From Bacillus pumilus (lineage in GTDB: Bacteria > Bacillota > Bacilli > Bacillales > Bacillaceae): a DNA stretch of 64,000 nucleotides. Numbering within the stretch: position 1 is the first letter of the stretch; every line of letters starts with the position of its first letter. Position numbers and translations under genes: made by a program. The notes beneath the pieces were generated by a model. It worked only from the letters and a program-made list of their open reading frames with translations. It searched no databases and had not been told where the DNA came from. Below are positions 17,812 through 27,251 of the stretch, piece after piece. Location: the NCBI RefSeq assembly GCF_003431975.1, contig NZ_CP027116.1:310001-374000 (forward strand). Reading direction: 5' to 3'.

Positions 17812-18657
17812 ATGAAAAATCGCAGTGCATTGGAAATATACAAAGAAGGGGGCGCTTGGTGGGAGACAAAGATTAGTGATATTCAGAAAAACTCAATTGA
17901 GCTACGAGGGTATCCAATTGAGGAGCTCATTGGTGAATTGTCATATCCACAGATGCTTTATTTATTGCTTGTCGGAGAATTGCTGGATGATTCCAAAGCT
18001 TCCCTTTTTGAGAGTGTTCTTGTCGCAGGTGCAGACCATGGACCAAGAGCACCATCTATTGCTGCAGCAAGAATGGCCGTTACCTGTGGCATTTCATTTA
18101 ATTCCTCTGTAGCAACAGGAATGAACCTACTAGGTGATATTCACGGCGGTGCCGGCGAAAAGGCGATGTGTATGCTGTACGATGCTAAATCAATTTACGA
18201 TGAAAATAAAGATGTAAAATATGCGGCAAAGCAAGTGTGTCAGGATTGGTTAGCCCGTAAAGCCAAGATACCAGGTATCGGCCATCAGCTGCATGATGAT
18301 GATCCGCGGGTGAGACGTTTATATGAATTGAGTCAGTCATATGTCGAGCACGGTCATATTAGTGGTATTTACTTGCGGTTAGCGGAGGCCATCAGGCACG
18401 AACTTGAAAACCGAAAAGGGAAAAAAATAACGATGAACATAGATGGCGTATCAGCTGCGATTCAATGTGAATTAAACATCCCGGCTGAAGCGGCAAAAGG
18501 CATCTTTTCCTTATCAAGAGGAATGGGTATTGTGGCGCACGCATACGAGGAGCTAACAAAGGGAGCCCTCGTAAAAGGACCTTGTCCAAATGAAGACAAA
18601 CTGGTTCGTTACGTTGGGCATGGAACGCGTCATTTGAGGGAGGGTGAGACAATTTGA
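17812..18657 (+). CDS. Citrate-synthase-fold protein, citryl-CoA lyase-like
   Basis: A 281-residue protein made only of a citrate-synthase-type C-terminal fold, shorter than true citrate synthases (about 370-430). The catalytic-region motifs are kept: GDIHGGAGEKAM (first His), PGIGHQLHDDDPRVRRL (second His and Arg), and a late GMGIVAHAYEE. Such short forms usually act as lyases on acyl-CoA thioesters such as citryl-CoA or related hydroxyacyl-CoAs. A class III CoA-transferase in the same cluster could supply the thioester. The ATG at 17812 is chosen because the AAAGGA at 17794 is too close to the ATG at 17800. It overlaps the next gene by four bases. Confidence 0.7.
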   Translation: MKNRSALEIYKEGGAWWETKISDIQKNSIELRGYPIEELIGELSYPQMLYLLLVGELLDDSKASLFESVLVAGADHGPRAPSIAAARMAVTCGISFNSSVATGMNLLGDIHGGAGEKAMCMLYDAKSIYDENKDVKYAAKQVCQDWLARKAKIPGIGHQLHDDDPRVRRLYELSQSYVEHGHISGIYLRLAEAIRHELENRKGKKITMNIDGVSAAIQCELNIPAEAAKGIFSLSRGMGIVAHAYEELTKGALVKGPCPNEDKLVRYVGHGTRHLREGETI

Positions 18658-20087
18658 GTGAATTGAAAGCGTTACCATATGTGGGTGGGGATTGGCTTGA
18701 TGCAAACCGTGAAAAAGAGGATATCATCAATCCGTACTCTGGACAGACAATCGGCACAACTTATTTAGCATCAACAGACGATATAGAACACGCACTAACT
18801 GTTGCACAGCAAATCAAAAAACAACTAGTGGATATGTCTGCGTTAGAGCGTTCGACTCTTTTGAAAAAAGCAGCTGCATTGCTAGAAAATCAAAAAGAAT
18901 ATTTTGCGAAACTCGTTTCTTTAGAATTAGGAAAGCCGCTTAAAAACACACGAGATGAAGTCTCACGATCTATTGAAACGTTAGTGCAATCAGCGGAAGA
19001 AGCCAATCGATTAATAGGGGAGACCATCCCTGGTCATGTATCATCTCGCGGACAAGGAGCAATGGCGATGACATTTAAAGTGCCAGTTGGTGTGGTGTTA
19101 GCCATTACTCCTTTTAATGCACCACTCAACCTCATTTGTCACAAAATTGGTCCTGCTTTTGCAGCAGGGAATGCCATTATATTAAAACCTGCTCCGCAAA
19201 CATCAGCGGTTGCAACAGAATTTGTCAAACTGCTGCTTGAAGCAGGATTTCCTGAAAAAAGCGTACAGCTCATTATCGGTGGAGTAGATGCAGGAAGACA
19301 ATTAGTGACAGATGAAAGAACAAATCTTGTTTCTTTTACCGGAGGCGCAGTCGGCGGGGAACATATTTCGAATTCCGCTGGATTGAAAAAGGTCCTACTA
19401 GAGCTTGGTGGAAATGGAGCTACTATTGTCCATTATGATGCGGATATTGAAAAAGCTGCCTCCCTTTGTGCGAAAACGGGTTTCAGTAATTCAGGTCAAA
19501 GCTGTATTTCTGTTCAACGAATTTATGTCCACAAGGAAATACTGGAAACATTTACTGAGGCACTAAAAGCAAAAGTGGATCAGCTCATCGTTGGAGATCC
19601 ACTGTCCAGTGAAAGCGATATCGGCTGTATGGTTGATGAACAGGCAGCAAAACGTGTAGAAGATTGGATACAAGAAGCAGAGAAAATGGGCGCTAGCATC
19701 ATTTCTGGAGGACAAAGAAATGGAGCAAGCGTTAGACCAACCATTTTGCTAAACCCACCGAAACAGGCCAAGGTCGTGTGTGAGGAAGTATTTGGTCCGG
19801 TTGTCAGCATCCTTCCTTATGAAGATTTGAATAAAGCGATCAAAGAAGCAAATGATAGTCGCTACGGTTTGCAAGCCGGGATCTTTACGAGCCAGCTGGA
19901 TGTGGCGTTACAAGCGGCGAAAGAGCTTGAAACTGGAGGTGTGATCATCAATGGGACATCGAATTTCAGATTGGATCATTGGCCATATGGCGGTATTAAG
20001 CGAAGTGGTATCGGAAGAGAAGGTCCACGATTCGCCATTGAAGAGATGACGGAAACCAAAATGGTCGTCCTTCCAGAAGGTATATAA
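18654..20087 (+). CDS. NAD(P)-dependent aldehyde dehydrogenase
   Basis: A 477-residue ALDH-superfamily enzyme that oxidises an aldehyde to a carboxylate. The catalytic Cys284 lies in NSGQSCISVQ and the general base Glu250 in LLELGGNG; the ITPFNAPLN and PHE-type FGPVVSI segments are present. The sequence is of the succinate-semialdehyde/lactaldehyde-like group, so the substrate is open. It starts with TTG inside the stop of the previous gene (TTGA overlap), with GGGAGGG upstream, indicating coupled translation. Confidence 0.85.
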   Translation: MSELKALPYVGGDWLDANREKEDIINPYSGQTIGTTYLASTDDIEHALTVAQQIKKQLVDMSALERSTLLKKAAALLENQKEYFAKLVSLELGKPLKNTRDEVSRSIETLVQSAEEANRLIGETIPGHVSSRGQGAMAMTFKVPVGVVLAITPFNAPLNLICHKIGPAFAAGNAIILKPAPQTSAVATEFVKLLLEAGFPEKSVQLIIGGVDAGRQLVTDERTNLVSFTGGAVGGEHISNSAGLKKVLLELGGNGATIVHYDADIEKAASLCAKTGFSNSGQSCISVQRIYVHKEILETFTEALKAKVDQLIVGDPLSSESDIGCMVDEQAAKRVEDWIQEAEKMGASIISGGQRNGASVRPTILLNPPKQAKVVCEEVFGPVVSILPYEDLNKAIKEANDSRYGLQAGIFTSQLDVALQAAKELETGGVIINGTSNFRLDHWPYGGIKRSGIGREGPRFAIEEMTETKMVVLPEGI

Positions 20088-20100
20088 GGGGGAAGCTAAT

Positions 20101-20874
20101 ATGGATGGAAATCCATTTCAGCACAAGCTGAAAGTCGTGCAGAACGGTGGTCGACCGCTGGTTTGTACTCCATTAATCGGGCAAACAAAGGAAGAGCTGA
20201 TTCATGAACTAGAGGTGTTAGCAAAGAAGAAACCAGATGTGATTGAGTGGCGAGCTGACTTTTTTACGAACCTCCATGATAAGGAACAAGTAATAGAGAC
20301 CCTTCATTGGCTGAAAGACAAGGCGAACGGAATTCCAATTTTGTTTACCATTCGTTCTGAAAAGGAAGGAGGCGAAACAATATCGCTTTCAATAGAAGAA
20401 AAAGTAACGCTGCTTGAAACGCTATGTGCCACTCAGCTTGTGGAGGCCATTGATTATGAATTGATGCATGATGTGACATATATGCAGAAAGTCAGGCAAG
20501 CGGCTAAAGAGAATGGGGTAATCTTGATTGTCTCTTATCATGATTTTGACAGTACGCCTGAAGTCGCTCGTCTTGTGCAAATATTCGCGAATGCGGAATC
20601 GGTTGGTGCTGACATTGCAAAGATAGCTGTGATGCCCCATTCATATGAGGATGCATTAAAGCTGCTTTTTGCAACCAGTCATGCCAAAAATCAATTGAAG
20701 GTGCCTCTCATCTCAATGGCGATGGGTGAGTATGGAGCTTTTACAAGAATGATTGGCGGACTTTTTGGATCAGTGATGACCTTTGCTGTGGGAAAAGAAA
20801 GCTCAGCCCCTGGTCAAGTCGCCATACAAGATTTGAATACCGTTTTATCTGTTGTCTTTTCAAAGAATGAGTGA
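20101..20874 (+). CDS. aroD: Type I 3-dehydroquinate dehydratase (AroD family)
   Basis: A 257-residue class I dehydroquinase. The Schiff-base Lys174 (IAKIAVMPHS) and catalytic His147 (VSYHDFD) are 27 residues apart, as in characterised enzymes, and EWRADFF supplies the conserved acidic/Arg pair. The family converts 3-dehydroquinate to 3-dehydroshikimate through an imine. Its place inside a catabolic-looking operon rather than with shikimate genes suggests either a catabolic (quinate-type) role or a related substrate. A GGGGGAAG site lies before the ATG. Confidence 0.85.
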   Translation: MDGNPFQHKLKVVQNGGRPLVCTPLIGQTKEELIHELEVLAKKKPDVIEWRADFFTNLHDKEQVIETLHWLKDKANGIPILFTIRSEKEGGETISLSIEEKVTLLETLCATQLVEAIDYELMHDVTYMQKVRQAAKENGVILIVSYHDFDSTPEVARLVQIFANAESVGADIAKIAVMPHSYEDALKLLFATSHAKNQLKVPLISMAMGEYGAFTRMIGGLFGSVMTFAVGKESSAPGQVAIQDLNTVLSVVFSKNE

Positions 20875-20912
20875 GTAGTAGAGTCATAGCTGCACCAAGA
20901 GAGGAGAGAAAT

Positions 20913-22673
20913 ATGAAAAAGAATATATCATCACAGGTCATTCAGTATTTAGAAAGTCGGGGAATCGAGCATATTTTTGGCCTCTGTGGTCATACGAATA
21001 TTGCTTTTCTATCAGCGCTTGAAAAAAGCAGTATCAAATTTGTGAATGTGAGACATGAACAGATTGCTGCACACGCGGCAGATGGATATGCAAGAGCGAA
21101 GAAACAGACATCTGTTGTTCTCAGTCATTTAGGACCGGGACTGACAAATGCGGCAACAGGAGTAGCGAATGCAGCACTTGATTCCATTCCCATGGTTGTT
21201 ATTGCAGGAGATGTCCCAAGTCATTACTACGGAAAGCACCCACACCAAGAAATTAATCTTCATTCCGATGCTTCTCAATATGAAATTTATCGACCGTTTG
21301 TGAAAAGAGCATGGCGTGTCGACATTCCAGAGTTATTCCCAGAGATTTTGTCAAAAGCATTTCAGTTAGCCGAAAGTGGCCGTCCTGGACCAGTACTCAT
21401 TTCAGTTCCGATGGATGTGTTCTCAAAAGATTTAGATGTATCCCTATTTAAACAGATTGAACATCATACACAAACAATAGAAAAACCATCTATTGATGAT
21501 CATACGGCAAAACGTATCATGGACCGATTACTGAAGGCTGAAAAACCACTTTTATATGTAGGAGGGGGCATTTTACTAGCCGATGCCGCAGAGGAATTAA
21601 AGGCATTCTCTGAGCATCTCAGTATCCCTGTTGCTCATTCCTTAATGGGGAAAGGAGCGATGCCGGACGATCACTCAATGACTCTTGGAATGACTGGATT
21701 CTGGGGCACAAAGTTCATCAACGATCAGTGTAAAGAGGCAGATTACATTGTCGCCTTAGGAACACGTTTTGCTGAAGCGGATGCAAGTTCTTGGGAATCG
21801 GATTATACGTTCAACTTCTCAAAAACCAAGCTGATCCATATTGACATTGACCCGAATGAAATTGGACGGAACTATCCAGTAGAAATTGGAGCTGTAGCTG
21901 ATCTAAAGCAGGCGTTAACCGTGCTGAACCGTGTGGCGAGAGAGAGACTGCCAGAAGGTCAGGATCGACCTGAATTGAAAAAAGACATTGCTGCATATCG
22001 TGAGGAATTTCAAAAGAGTAATTTGACGAATATTCAAGATGAATCCTTCCCAATGAAGCCGCAGCGCATTTTACAGGAAGCGCGAGAAGTATTGCCTACA
22101 GATGCCTTTATAACAACAGATGTTGGCTGGAATAAAAATGGCGTAGGCCAGCAATTCCCTGTGTTTACGCCAGGTACAATTTTAACACCAGGTGGTTTTG
22201 CGACGATGGGATTCGGAGCGCCCGCAGCACTTGGGGTCAAAATCGCCCAGCCTGATCGTGTCGTTGTGTCACTTGTTGGAGATGGTGGTTTTGGTCAAAA
22301 TCCATCTGTGCTGGCAACAGCTGTGGAGGAGAACATTCCGGTTGTGTGGATTGTGATGAACAACAGTGCGTTTGGGACAATTGCTGGCTTACAAATGGCA
22401 CATTATGAAACGACTTATGGCACTGTCTTTAGAAAAGATGGTGAAAGTTACTCACCGGATTTCGCTGCTATTGCTAGAGGTTATGGAATGAAAGGGGTAA
22501 AAATTACCCGTGCTGATGAATTCAAAGAGGCATTAGCGGAAGCAATTTCATCTCAAGAGCCATGTGTGATCGATGTGGCGATGAAAAATGATCCTGTGCC
22601 TACTGATGGTCATTGGAATATCAATGATATTTATTCACCAAATACAAAACGCTCACATGTCAGTGTGAATTAA
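20913..22673 (+). CDS. Thiamine-diphosphate-dependent enzyme, acetolactate-synthase-like
   Basis: A 586-residue three-domain TPP enzyme. The activating Glu49 is in VRHEQIAAHAADGYAR, a Rossmann-like middle domain has GDVPSHYYG and ALGTRFAEAD, and the C-terminal TPP/Mg motif runs from VSLVGDGGFG to MNN. The family includes acetolactate synthase, glyoxylate carboligase, oxalyl-CoA decarboxylase, sulfoacetaldehyde acetyltransferase and IolD-like ring hydrolases; I cannot assign the reaction. The ATG at 20913 follows AGAGGAGAG and is preferred to the upstream in-frame ATG at 20871 that overlaps aroD. Confidence 0.8.
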   Translation: MKKNISSQVIQYLESRGIEHIFGLCGHTNIAFLSALEKSSIKFVNVRHEQIAAHAADGYARAKKQTSVVLSHLGPGLTNAATGVANAALDSIPMVVIAGDVPSHYYGKHPHQEINLHSDASQYEIYRPFVKRAWRVDIPELFPEILSKAFQLAESGRPGPVLISVPMDVFSKDLDVSLFKQIEHHTQTIEKPSIDDHTAKRIMDRLLKAEKPLLYVGGGILLADAAEELKAFSEHLSIPVAHSLMGKGAMPDDHSMTLGMTGFWGTKFINDQCKEADYIVALGTRFAEADASSWESDYTFNFSKTKLIHIDIDPNEIGRNYPVEIGAVADLKQALTVLNRVARERLPEGQDRPELKKDIAAYREEFQKSNLTNIQDESFPMKPQRILQEAREVLPTDAFITTDVGWNKNGVGQQFPVFTPGTILTPGGFATMGFGAPAALGVKIAQPDRVVVSLVGDGGFGQNPSVLATAVEENIPVVWIVMNNSAFGTIAGLQMAHYETTYGTVFRKDGESYSPDFAAIARGYGMKGVKITRADEFKEALAEAISSQEPCVIDVAMKNDPVPTDGHWNINDIYSPNTKRSHVSVN

Positions 22674-22693
22674 GGAATAGGGAGGAATTATCA

Positions 22694-23074
22694 ATGAAAA
22701 TTAAAGTATTGAATCCGTTTCAAGATGGGTATCCATTATGGTTAGGTTTAGATCATCCAGAAGAGCAAATGATTCGAAAAGTGTTTCAAACCATTACACC
22801 AGATACCGTTGGTTCGGAGCATATGATGGCAGGTCTCACGATTTTTGAGCCGGGAGAAGCAAGTTCTGTTCACAACCACCCAGGTTCAGAGGAATTCGAT
22901 TATGTGGTTAAGGGATCTGGCGAGGTCGTTTGTGATGGAGAAAGACAGTCCTTTAAACAAAATGACTTTATGTTTATTCCAGATGGTGTCTCTCATCAGC
23001 ATGTGAATACAGGGGATGAACCTTTATGGCTTATTTGGCTGTATACACCACAAGGACAGCTGCCAAAGGATTAA
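22694..23074 (+). CDS. Small single-domain cupin
   Basis: A 126-residue protein with cupin motif 1 (HNHPGSEEFDYVVKGSGE: two His, a Glu) and motif 2 (FIPDGVSHQHVNTG). These residues form a metal site in many cupins. Small cupins in catabolic operons act as isomerases, dioxygenases or decarboxylases on short acids; the role here is not determinable. It lies 20 bp after the TPP enzyme with AGGGAGG before the ATG. Confidence 0.75.
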   Translation: MKIKVLNPFQDGYPLWLGLDHPEEQMIRKVFQTITPDTVGSEHMMAGLTIFEPGEASSVHNHPGSEEFDYVVKGSGEVVCDGERQSFKQNDFMFIPDGVSHQHVNTGDEPLWLIWLYTPQGQLPKD

Positions 23075-23139
23075 GAATAAACATATCTTTTGTGCCAAAA
23101 GCTCAATTCATGGAGTTTGAGGTATTGATGAAAGAAGAC

Positions 23140-23172
23140 AAAGGGCTAAAATGGGAATCCTTTTAGCCCTTT
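23140..23172. repeat. Hairpin repeat between cupin and CoA-transferase genes
   Basis: AAAGGGCTAAAA (23140-23151) pairs perfectly with 23161-23172. It shares its left arm and flank with the hairpin at 6112-6150. It may attenuate the operon or act as a processing site. No long T run follows. Confidence 0.6.
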
Positions 23173-23198
23173 ATCACATGTATGAAAGGAAGTCTCAC

Positions 23199-24401
23199 AT
23201 GAATAAGAATACACCGCTTGAAGGAATAAAAATATTAGACGTTTCTACAATGATTGCTGCCCCCTATGGCGCGGTTCTTTTAGGGGACTTTGGTGCAGAG
23301 GTCATCAAAGTTGAAATCCCTGGGAAAGGGGATACGCTTCGGCATGTTGGTCCTTTTGCGGATGGTGAACCGCTAAGGTGGTCAGGGCTTTCAAGGAACA
23401 AAAAGTCCCTCACACTTGATCTTCACAAAGAAGAAGCGAAAGAAATTTTTAAAAAGCTTGCAGAACAGGTTGATTTAATTATTGAAAATTTTCGTCCAGG
23501 AACACTTGAAAAATGGGACGTTGGGTACGATGTGTTAAAGAAAATCAACCCTCGTTTAATTATGATTCGTGTATCGGGCTATGGGCAGACTGGTCCGTTT
23601 AAGGACAAAGCGGGGTTTGGAACCCCTGCGACGGCATTTAGTGGTTTTACGTATCTTCAAGGGTTTCCAGATCGTCATCCAGTCAGTCCGTCCTTTTCAC
23701 TGACAGATTATATTGCGGGTATCTATGTAGCATTTGCCGCTGTGACAGCCATGTATTATCGGGACAACCATCCAGAAGGGACCGGGCAAATGGTGGATCT
23801 AGCACTCTATGAGTCTGTATTTCGTATGCTAGAGTTTTTGGTTGCAGAATATGACAAGCTTGGCAAGGTACGCGAACGTTCACCAGGGCTAAGTGGTCAT
23901 TCGAGTCCTGCTGGAACTTACGAAACAAAGGATGGACATTATCTTGTCCTTGTCACTAGTACAGATTCGACCTTTAATCGACTGGCAGAGGCGATGAATC
24001 GATTAGATTTACTAGAAAACGAAAAATTCTCAGTGAATGCAGCAAGGCTCAAGCATAACGACGAAATGGATGCCATCGTCTCTCAGTGGATTGCATCCAA
24101 ATCAAGAGATAAGGTATTGAATATTTTAGATAATCATGGCGTACCTGTGAGTCCAATCTTGAGCATTCGGGATATTTTTGAACATCCGCAATTCAAAGAA
24201 CGAGAAAATATCGTCGAAGTACATCATCCTCGACTTGGAAAAGTGAAAGTGCCTGGCATCATTCCGAAGTTTGAAAAAACACCGGGAAGCATCCGCCATA
24301 TTGCGCCTGATTTAGGTGAACATAATTATGAGATTTTAACGAACATGCTTGGCTTAACAGAAGAAGAGTGTAAACAGTTAGAAGAAAAAGGGGTTATTTA
24401 A
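23199..24401 (+). CDS. Class III (CaiB/BaiF-family) CoA-transferase
   Basis: A 400-residue enzyme that moves CoA from one carboxylate to another through an aspartyl-CoA intermediate. The probable catalytic Asp170 lies in SLTDYIAG, equivalent to Asp169 of formyl-CoA transferase. The N-terminal PLEGIKILDVSTMIAAPYGAVLLGDFGAEVIKVE block and GYGQTGPFKDKAGF are typical. It could activate the acid cleaved by the citryl-CoA-lyase-like protein, or pair with the TPP enzyme as in oxalate breakdown; both are inferences. The ATG at 23199 has GAAAGGA upstream; the earlier in-frame ATG lies within the hairpin. Confidence 0.85.
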   Translation: MNKNTPLEGIKILDVSTMIAAPYGAVLLGDFGAEVIKVEIPGKGDTLRHVGPFADGEPLRWSGLSRNKKSLTLDLHKEEAKEIFKKLAEQVDLIIENFRPGTLEKWDVGYDVLKKINPRLIMIRVSGYGQTGPFKDKAGFGTPATAFSGFTYLQGFPDRHPVSPSFSLTDYIAGIYVAFAAVTAMYYRDNHPEGTGQMVDLALYESVFRMLEFLVAEYDKLGKVRERSPGLSGHSSPAGTYETKDGHYLVLVTSTDSTFNRLAEAMNRLDLLENEKFSVNAARLKHNDEMDAIVSQWIASKSRDKVLNILDNHGVPVSPILSIRDIFEHPQFKERENIVEVHHPRLGKVKVPGIIPKFEKTPGSIRHIAPDLGEHNYEILTNMLGLTEEECKQLEEKGVI

Positions 24402-24447
24402 GGACGCTCAACCGATTCGCACAGTGCGGAAACAAAGGAGGATGGTT

Positions 24448-25761
24448 ATGAAAGTGCATTCAGATCTGAAGGGGAACGAACTGCAGCCTGCTTATATAAA
24501 ACCAACAAAAGCTCGTTTTGGTATATTAATTCTGTTGTTTTTTATTACAGCCATTAATTATATTGATAGAGCCAGTGTGTCCATTGTGGCACCAGCAATT
24601 CAATCTTCCCTGCAATTAAATCCTGCATTATTGGGCTTGATCTTTTCTGCGTTTAGCTGGACATATACAGCGATGCAAATACCAGGTGGCTTTATTCTTG
24701 ATAAATTCGGATCAAAGGTTACATATGGTATTTCACTCATTACTTGGTCTGTTTTCACAGGTTTACAGGCGTTTGCAAACAGTTTTGCCTTTTTATTCGG
24801 CTGCCGTTTGTTTATTGGAATTACAGAATCTCCAGCATTCCCTGCTAATAACCGTATTGTGACAACGTGGTTCCCTAGAAGAGAGCGGGCTTTTGCTACT
24901 GGCGTTTACACTGCTGGAGAATATGTTGGCCTAGCTTTTGCCACTCCGCTTCTTTTTTGGATCATGACCACTTTCGATTGGAGAACCGTATTTGTCACTG
25001 CTGGTGCGCTCGGTATTATATTTGCTTTTTTCTGGTATAAGTATTATCACGAACCGAAAGAACATCCGAAAGTCAATGAAGATGAGCTAGAGTTGATTCG
25101 CCAAGGAGAAGGGCTGACAGTAGCCACGCAGGAGAAACTGAAATGGTCTGACTTTGCCGTCCTTTTAAAATATCGTAAATTGATTGGATTGTATATTGGC
25201 CAATTTTCTGTGGCGTCCACACTCTTTTTCTTTCTAACGTGGTTTCCTACCTACTTAGCTGAAGCGAAAAATATGGCATTTTTAAAGGTGGGGTTTGCCG
25301 CTTCTCTTCCATATATTGCGGCATTCTGTGGTGTACTGTTTGGCGGTTATGTGTCCGATTGGCTGCTTAAAAAGGGTGTATCTGTCAATGTGGCTAGGAA
25401 ACTGCCTGTCGTTGTTGGTTTGCTTTTGACAAGCACGATTGTGTTGGCGAATTTTACGACAAGTATTCCGCTTGTATTAACCATTTTGTCCATCGCTTCC
25501 TTCGCACAAGGGCTGTCAAATATCTCATGGACCATGTTGTCTGAGGTAGCACCAAGAGAGATGGTTGGGCTTGCCGGCGGTGTATTTAACTTTTTTGCCA
25601 ATTTGTCAGGCATCATCACACCGCTCATTATCGGATTGATCGTATCCGTGACTGGCTCATATAACGGAGGTATTTTATTTGTCAGCCTTGTGGCATTAGG
25701 AGGGGCGTTATCCTACATATTTATTGTAGGTAAGATAGAACGTATCCAATTAAAAGCATAG
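24448..25761 (+). CDS. MFS carrier, anion:cation symporter type
   Basis: A 437-residue protein with 12 membrane segments. The opening NYIDRASVSIVAPAIQ, the ESPAFPANNRIVTTWFP segment and TAGEYVGLAFATPLL are characteristic of the ACS group that carries glucarate, galactarate, phthalate or similar organic anions. It should be the uptake system for the cluster's substrate. The ATG at 24448 is chosen because AAAGGAGG ends six bases before it. It is the last gene of the operon; a bidirectional terminator follows. Confidence 0.82.
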   Translation: MKVHSDLKGNELQPAYIKPTKARFGILILLFFITAINYIDRASVSIVAPAIQSSLQLNPALLGLIFSAFSWTYTAMQIPGGFILDKFGSKVTYGISLITWSVFTGLQAFANSFAFLFGCRLFIGITESPAFPANNRIVTTWFPRRERAFATGVYTAGEYVGLAFATPLLFWIMTTFDWRTVFVTAGALGIIFAFFWYKYYHEPKEHPKVNEDELELIRQGEGLTVATQEKLKWSDFAVLLKYRKLIGLYIGQFSVASTLFFFLTWFPTYLAEAKNMAFLKVGFAASLPYIAAFCGVLFGGYVSDWLLKKGVSVNVARKLPVVVGLLLTSTIVLANFTTSIPLVLTILSIASFAQGLSNISWTMLSEVAPREMVGLAGGVFNFFANLSGIITPLIIGLIVSVTGSYNGGILFVSLVALGGALSYIFIVGKIERIQLKA

Positions 25762-25771
25762 AATAAAAGAT

Positions 25772-25806
25772 AGCTCATCTCGAAATCTCGAAGATGAGCT
25801 TTTTTG
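25772..25806. terminator. Bidirectional terminator
   Basis: AGCTCATCT (25772-25780) pairs with AGATGAGCT (25792-25800), followed by T residues. It separates the cluster's last gene from the convergent permease. Confidence 0.85.
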
Positions 25807-27165
25807 TTATGCATAAAAGATAAAGGTGATGACTATTGCGGATAGAATTCCTATACTAATATAAAAGCTGGCAAACCATATATTCCAGCGGGTGATACGA
25901 TAAGGATTAACCTTTATCAAATCTGCCAATAATGAAACGGAAACATTAAATGGACTAAACATTACCGTTGATGTTCCTGCCGTAATGAACATAATGGCGA
26001 TAGGAAGCGCAGGAAGCTCATGAATGACAGGTGTTAACATGCTGACTAACAGAGCAAGCGAAACGAGTGGATGAAAACCGCAAAGAGCGGTGATTAGAAA
26101 ATACAACCCAATGACGCAATAAACCCAGACTGTATGGTCTGATATACTAACAATAAATGCTTGAATCGGCTGCATACTGTTTGTGACAAGTAGCATATCA
26201 ACAAAGAAACCAGCACTTAAAAATAGACACATATAATTGGAGAGTTGACGGGTTCGTTCCTTCCAATGAGGAATAGAGACGGCGACATATTGTTTTCGTT
26301 TTTTGATAACGGACGAAAATAATAGAGCAAATGGAATAATCGTTAGCACAACAGCAAATAAATACCCTTTCCCAATCCAGGCATCGACTAGCGAGACGAC
26401 TGTGATAAAACTTAGTAGCATGAAAGCGAGCTGGAGGGTTTTTCGCTTGATTCTCTTAGGATTGGTATGGGTCTCTGCTGACTGAATGATGTTTGGAAAT
26501 TGCTTGCTTTGACGAGAAAACAGCATCCAATCTGTCATCAAAATAATCAGCATTAAACAAAAGGTCACGGGTGCAATTTGATAATATTTCAGCTTGGTTG
26601 CATCAATAGTGACACTCACCAGCACTTCAACAGGACTCCAGCTTAGGCATAGCGCATATGACCTTAAAAGGTTGCGCGTATAAAGGTGCTGTTTGACTCG
26701 TTCTTTAAGAGAGTCCAGCGAGGGTTTCAAGGATGTGTAGAGTAAGGGAATGGTTGCGATATTTAAAAACATGCCAAGAATATGAGTGACAAATGAGCTC
26801 TTGCGATAAAGCTGATTTGTACTCGTTGTATGTAAGGTAAGTAGTTTATTCAATTGTGTGTCGAAATGTCCAACATGTATGAGAGAATGAATAAAAGGCA
26901 GCATGAAAAACAGAGAAAGCAAGCCTAGCATGGAATGAAAATGAAGAAAAAACGTATGCAAAGGCTGGTCAGATAATAAAAACAACAGCAAGCCAATGAA
27001 GAGAAAAATAGCACCAGTTTTCAAATAAAGCCCATTGGCCCTCTTAAAAGAAATGGTGAGCGAAGCAGCGGCCAGCAGACCAACTAAATAGGAGAGTATG
27101 GGAGCAGGGAATAGTTGATTAACGATGAATACGCTAATAAGAAGCGTAAAAATGATTAGATACAT
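25807..27165 (-). CDS. Polytopic membrane protein, putative transporter
   Basis: A 452-residue protein with about 12 hydrophobic segments and few charged residues. I do not recognise the family with confidence; the layout, and the late SPFNVSVSLLADLIKVNPYR segment, suggest an organic-anion or ion carrier of the ion-transporter type. The ATG at 27165 is preceded by GGAGGAG at ideal spacing. Its promoter and leader carry the same tandem operator as the seven-gene operon, so it is probably a second transporter of the same regulon. Confidence 0.65.
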   Translation of the reverse strand: MYLIIFTLLISVFIVNQLFPAPILSYLVGLLAAASLTISFKRANGLYLKTGAIFLFIGLLLFLLSDQPLHTFFLHFHSMLGLLSLFFMLPFIHSLIHVGHFDTQLNKLLTLHTTSTNQLYRKSSFVTHILGMFLNIATIPLLYTSLKPSLDSLKERVKQHLYTRNLLRSYALCLSWSPVEVLVSVTIDATKLKYYQIAPVTFCLMLIILMTDWMLFSRQSKQFPNIIQSAETHTNPKRIKRKTLQLAFMLLSFITVVSLVDAWIGKGYLFAVVLTIIPFALLFSSVIKKRKQYVAVSIPHWKERTRQLSNYMCLFLSAGFFVDMLLVTNSMQPIQAFIVSISDHTVWVYCVIGLYFLITALCGFHPLVSLALLVSMLTPVIHELPALPIAIMFITAGTSTVMFSPFNVSVSLLADLIKVNPYRITRWNIWFASFYISIGILSAIVITFIFYA

Positions 27166-27203
27166 CAAGATATCTCCTCCATCAAAAAGCGTCTACTGCT
27201 TTT

Positions 27204-27240
27204 ATTCCGTCTAATGGAATTTGTTTTCTTTTAATGGAAC
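27204..27240. promoter_or_regulatory. Tandem IclR-type operator, permease side
   Basis: ATTCCGTCTAATGGAAT (27204-27220) is a near-perfect palindrome, and a second related 17-mer ends at 27240. Their starts are 20 bp apart. On the minus strand the order (weaker site, then stronger site) is the same as at 17728-17764. The element begins 11 bases after the -10 of the permease promoter. Confidence 0.65.
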
Positions 27241-27251
27241 ATTTAAAATGG

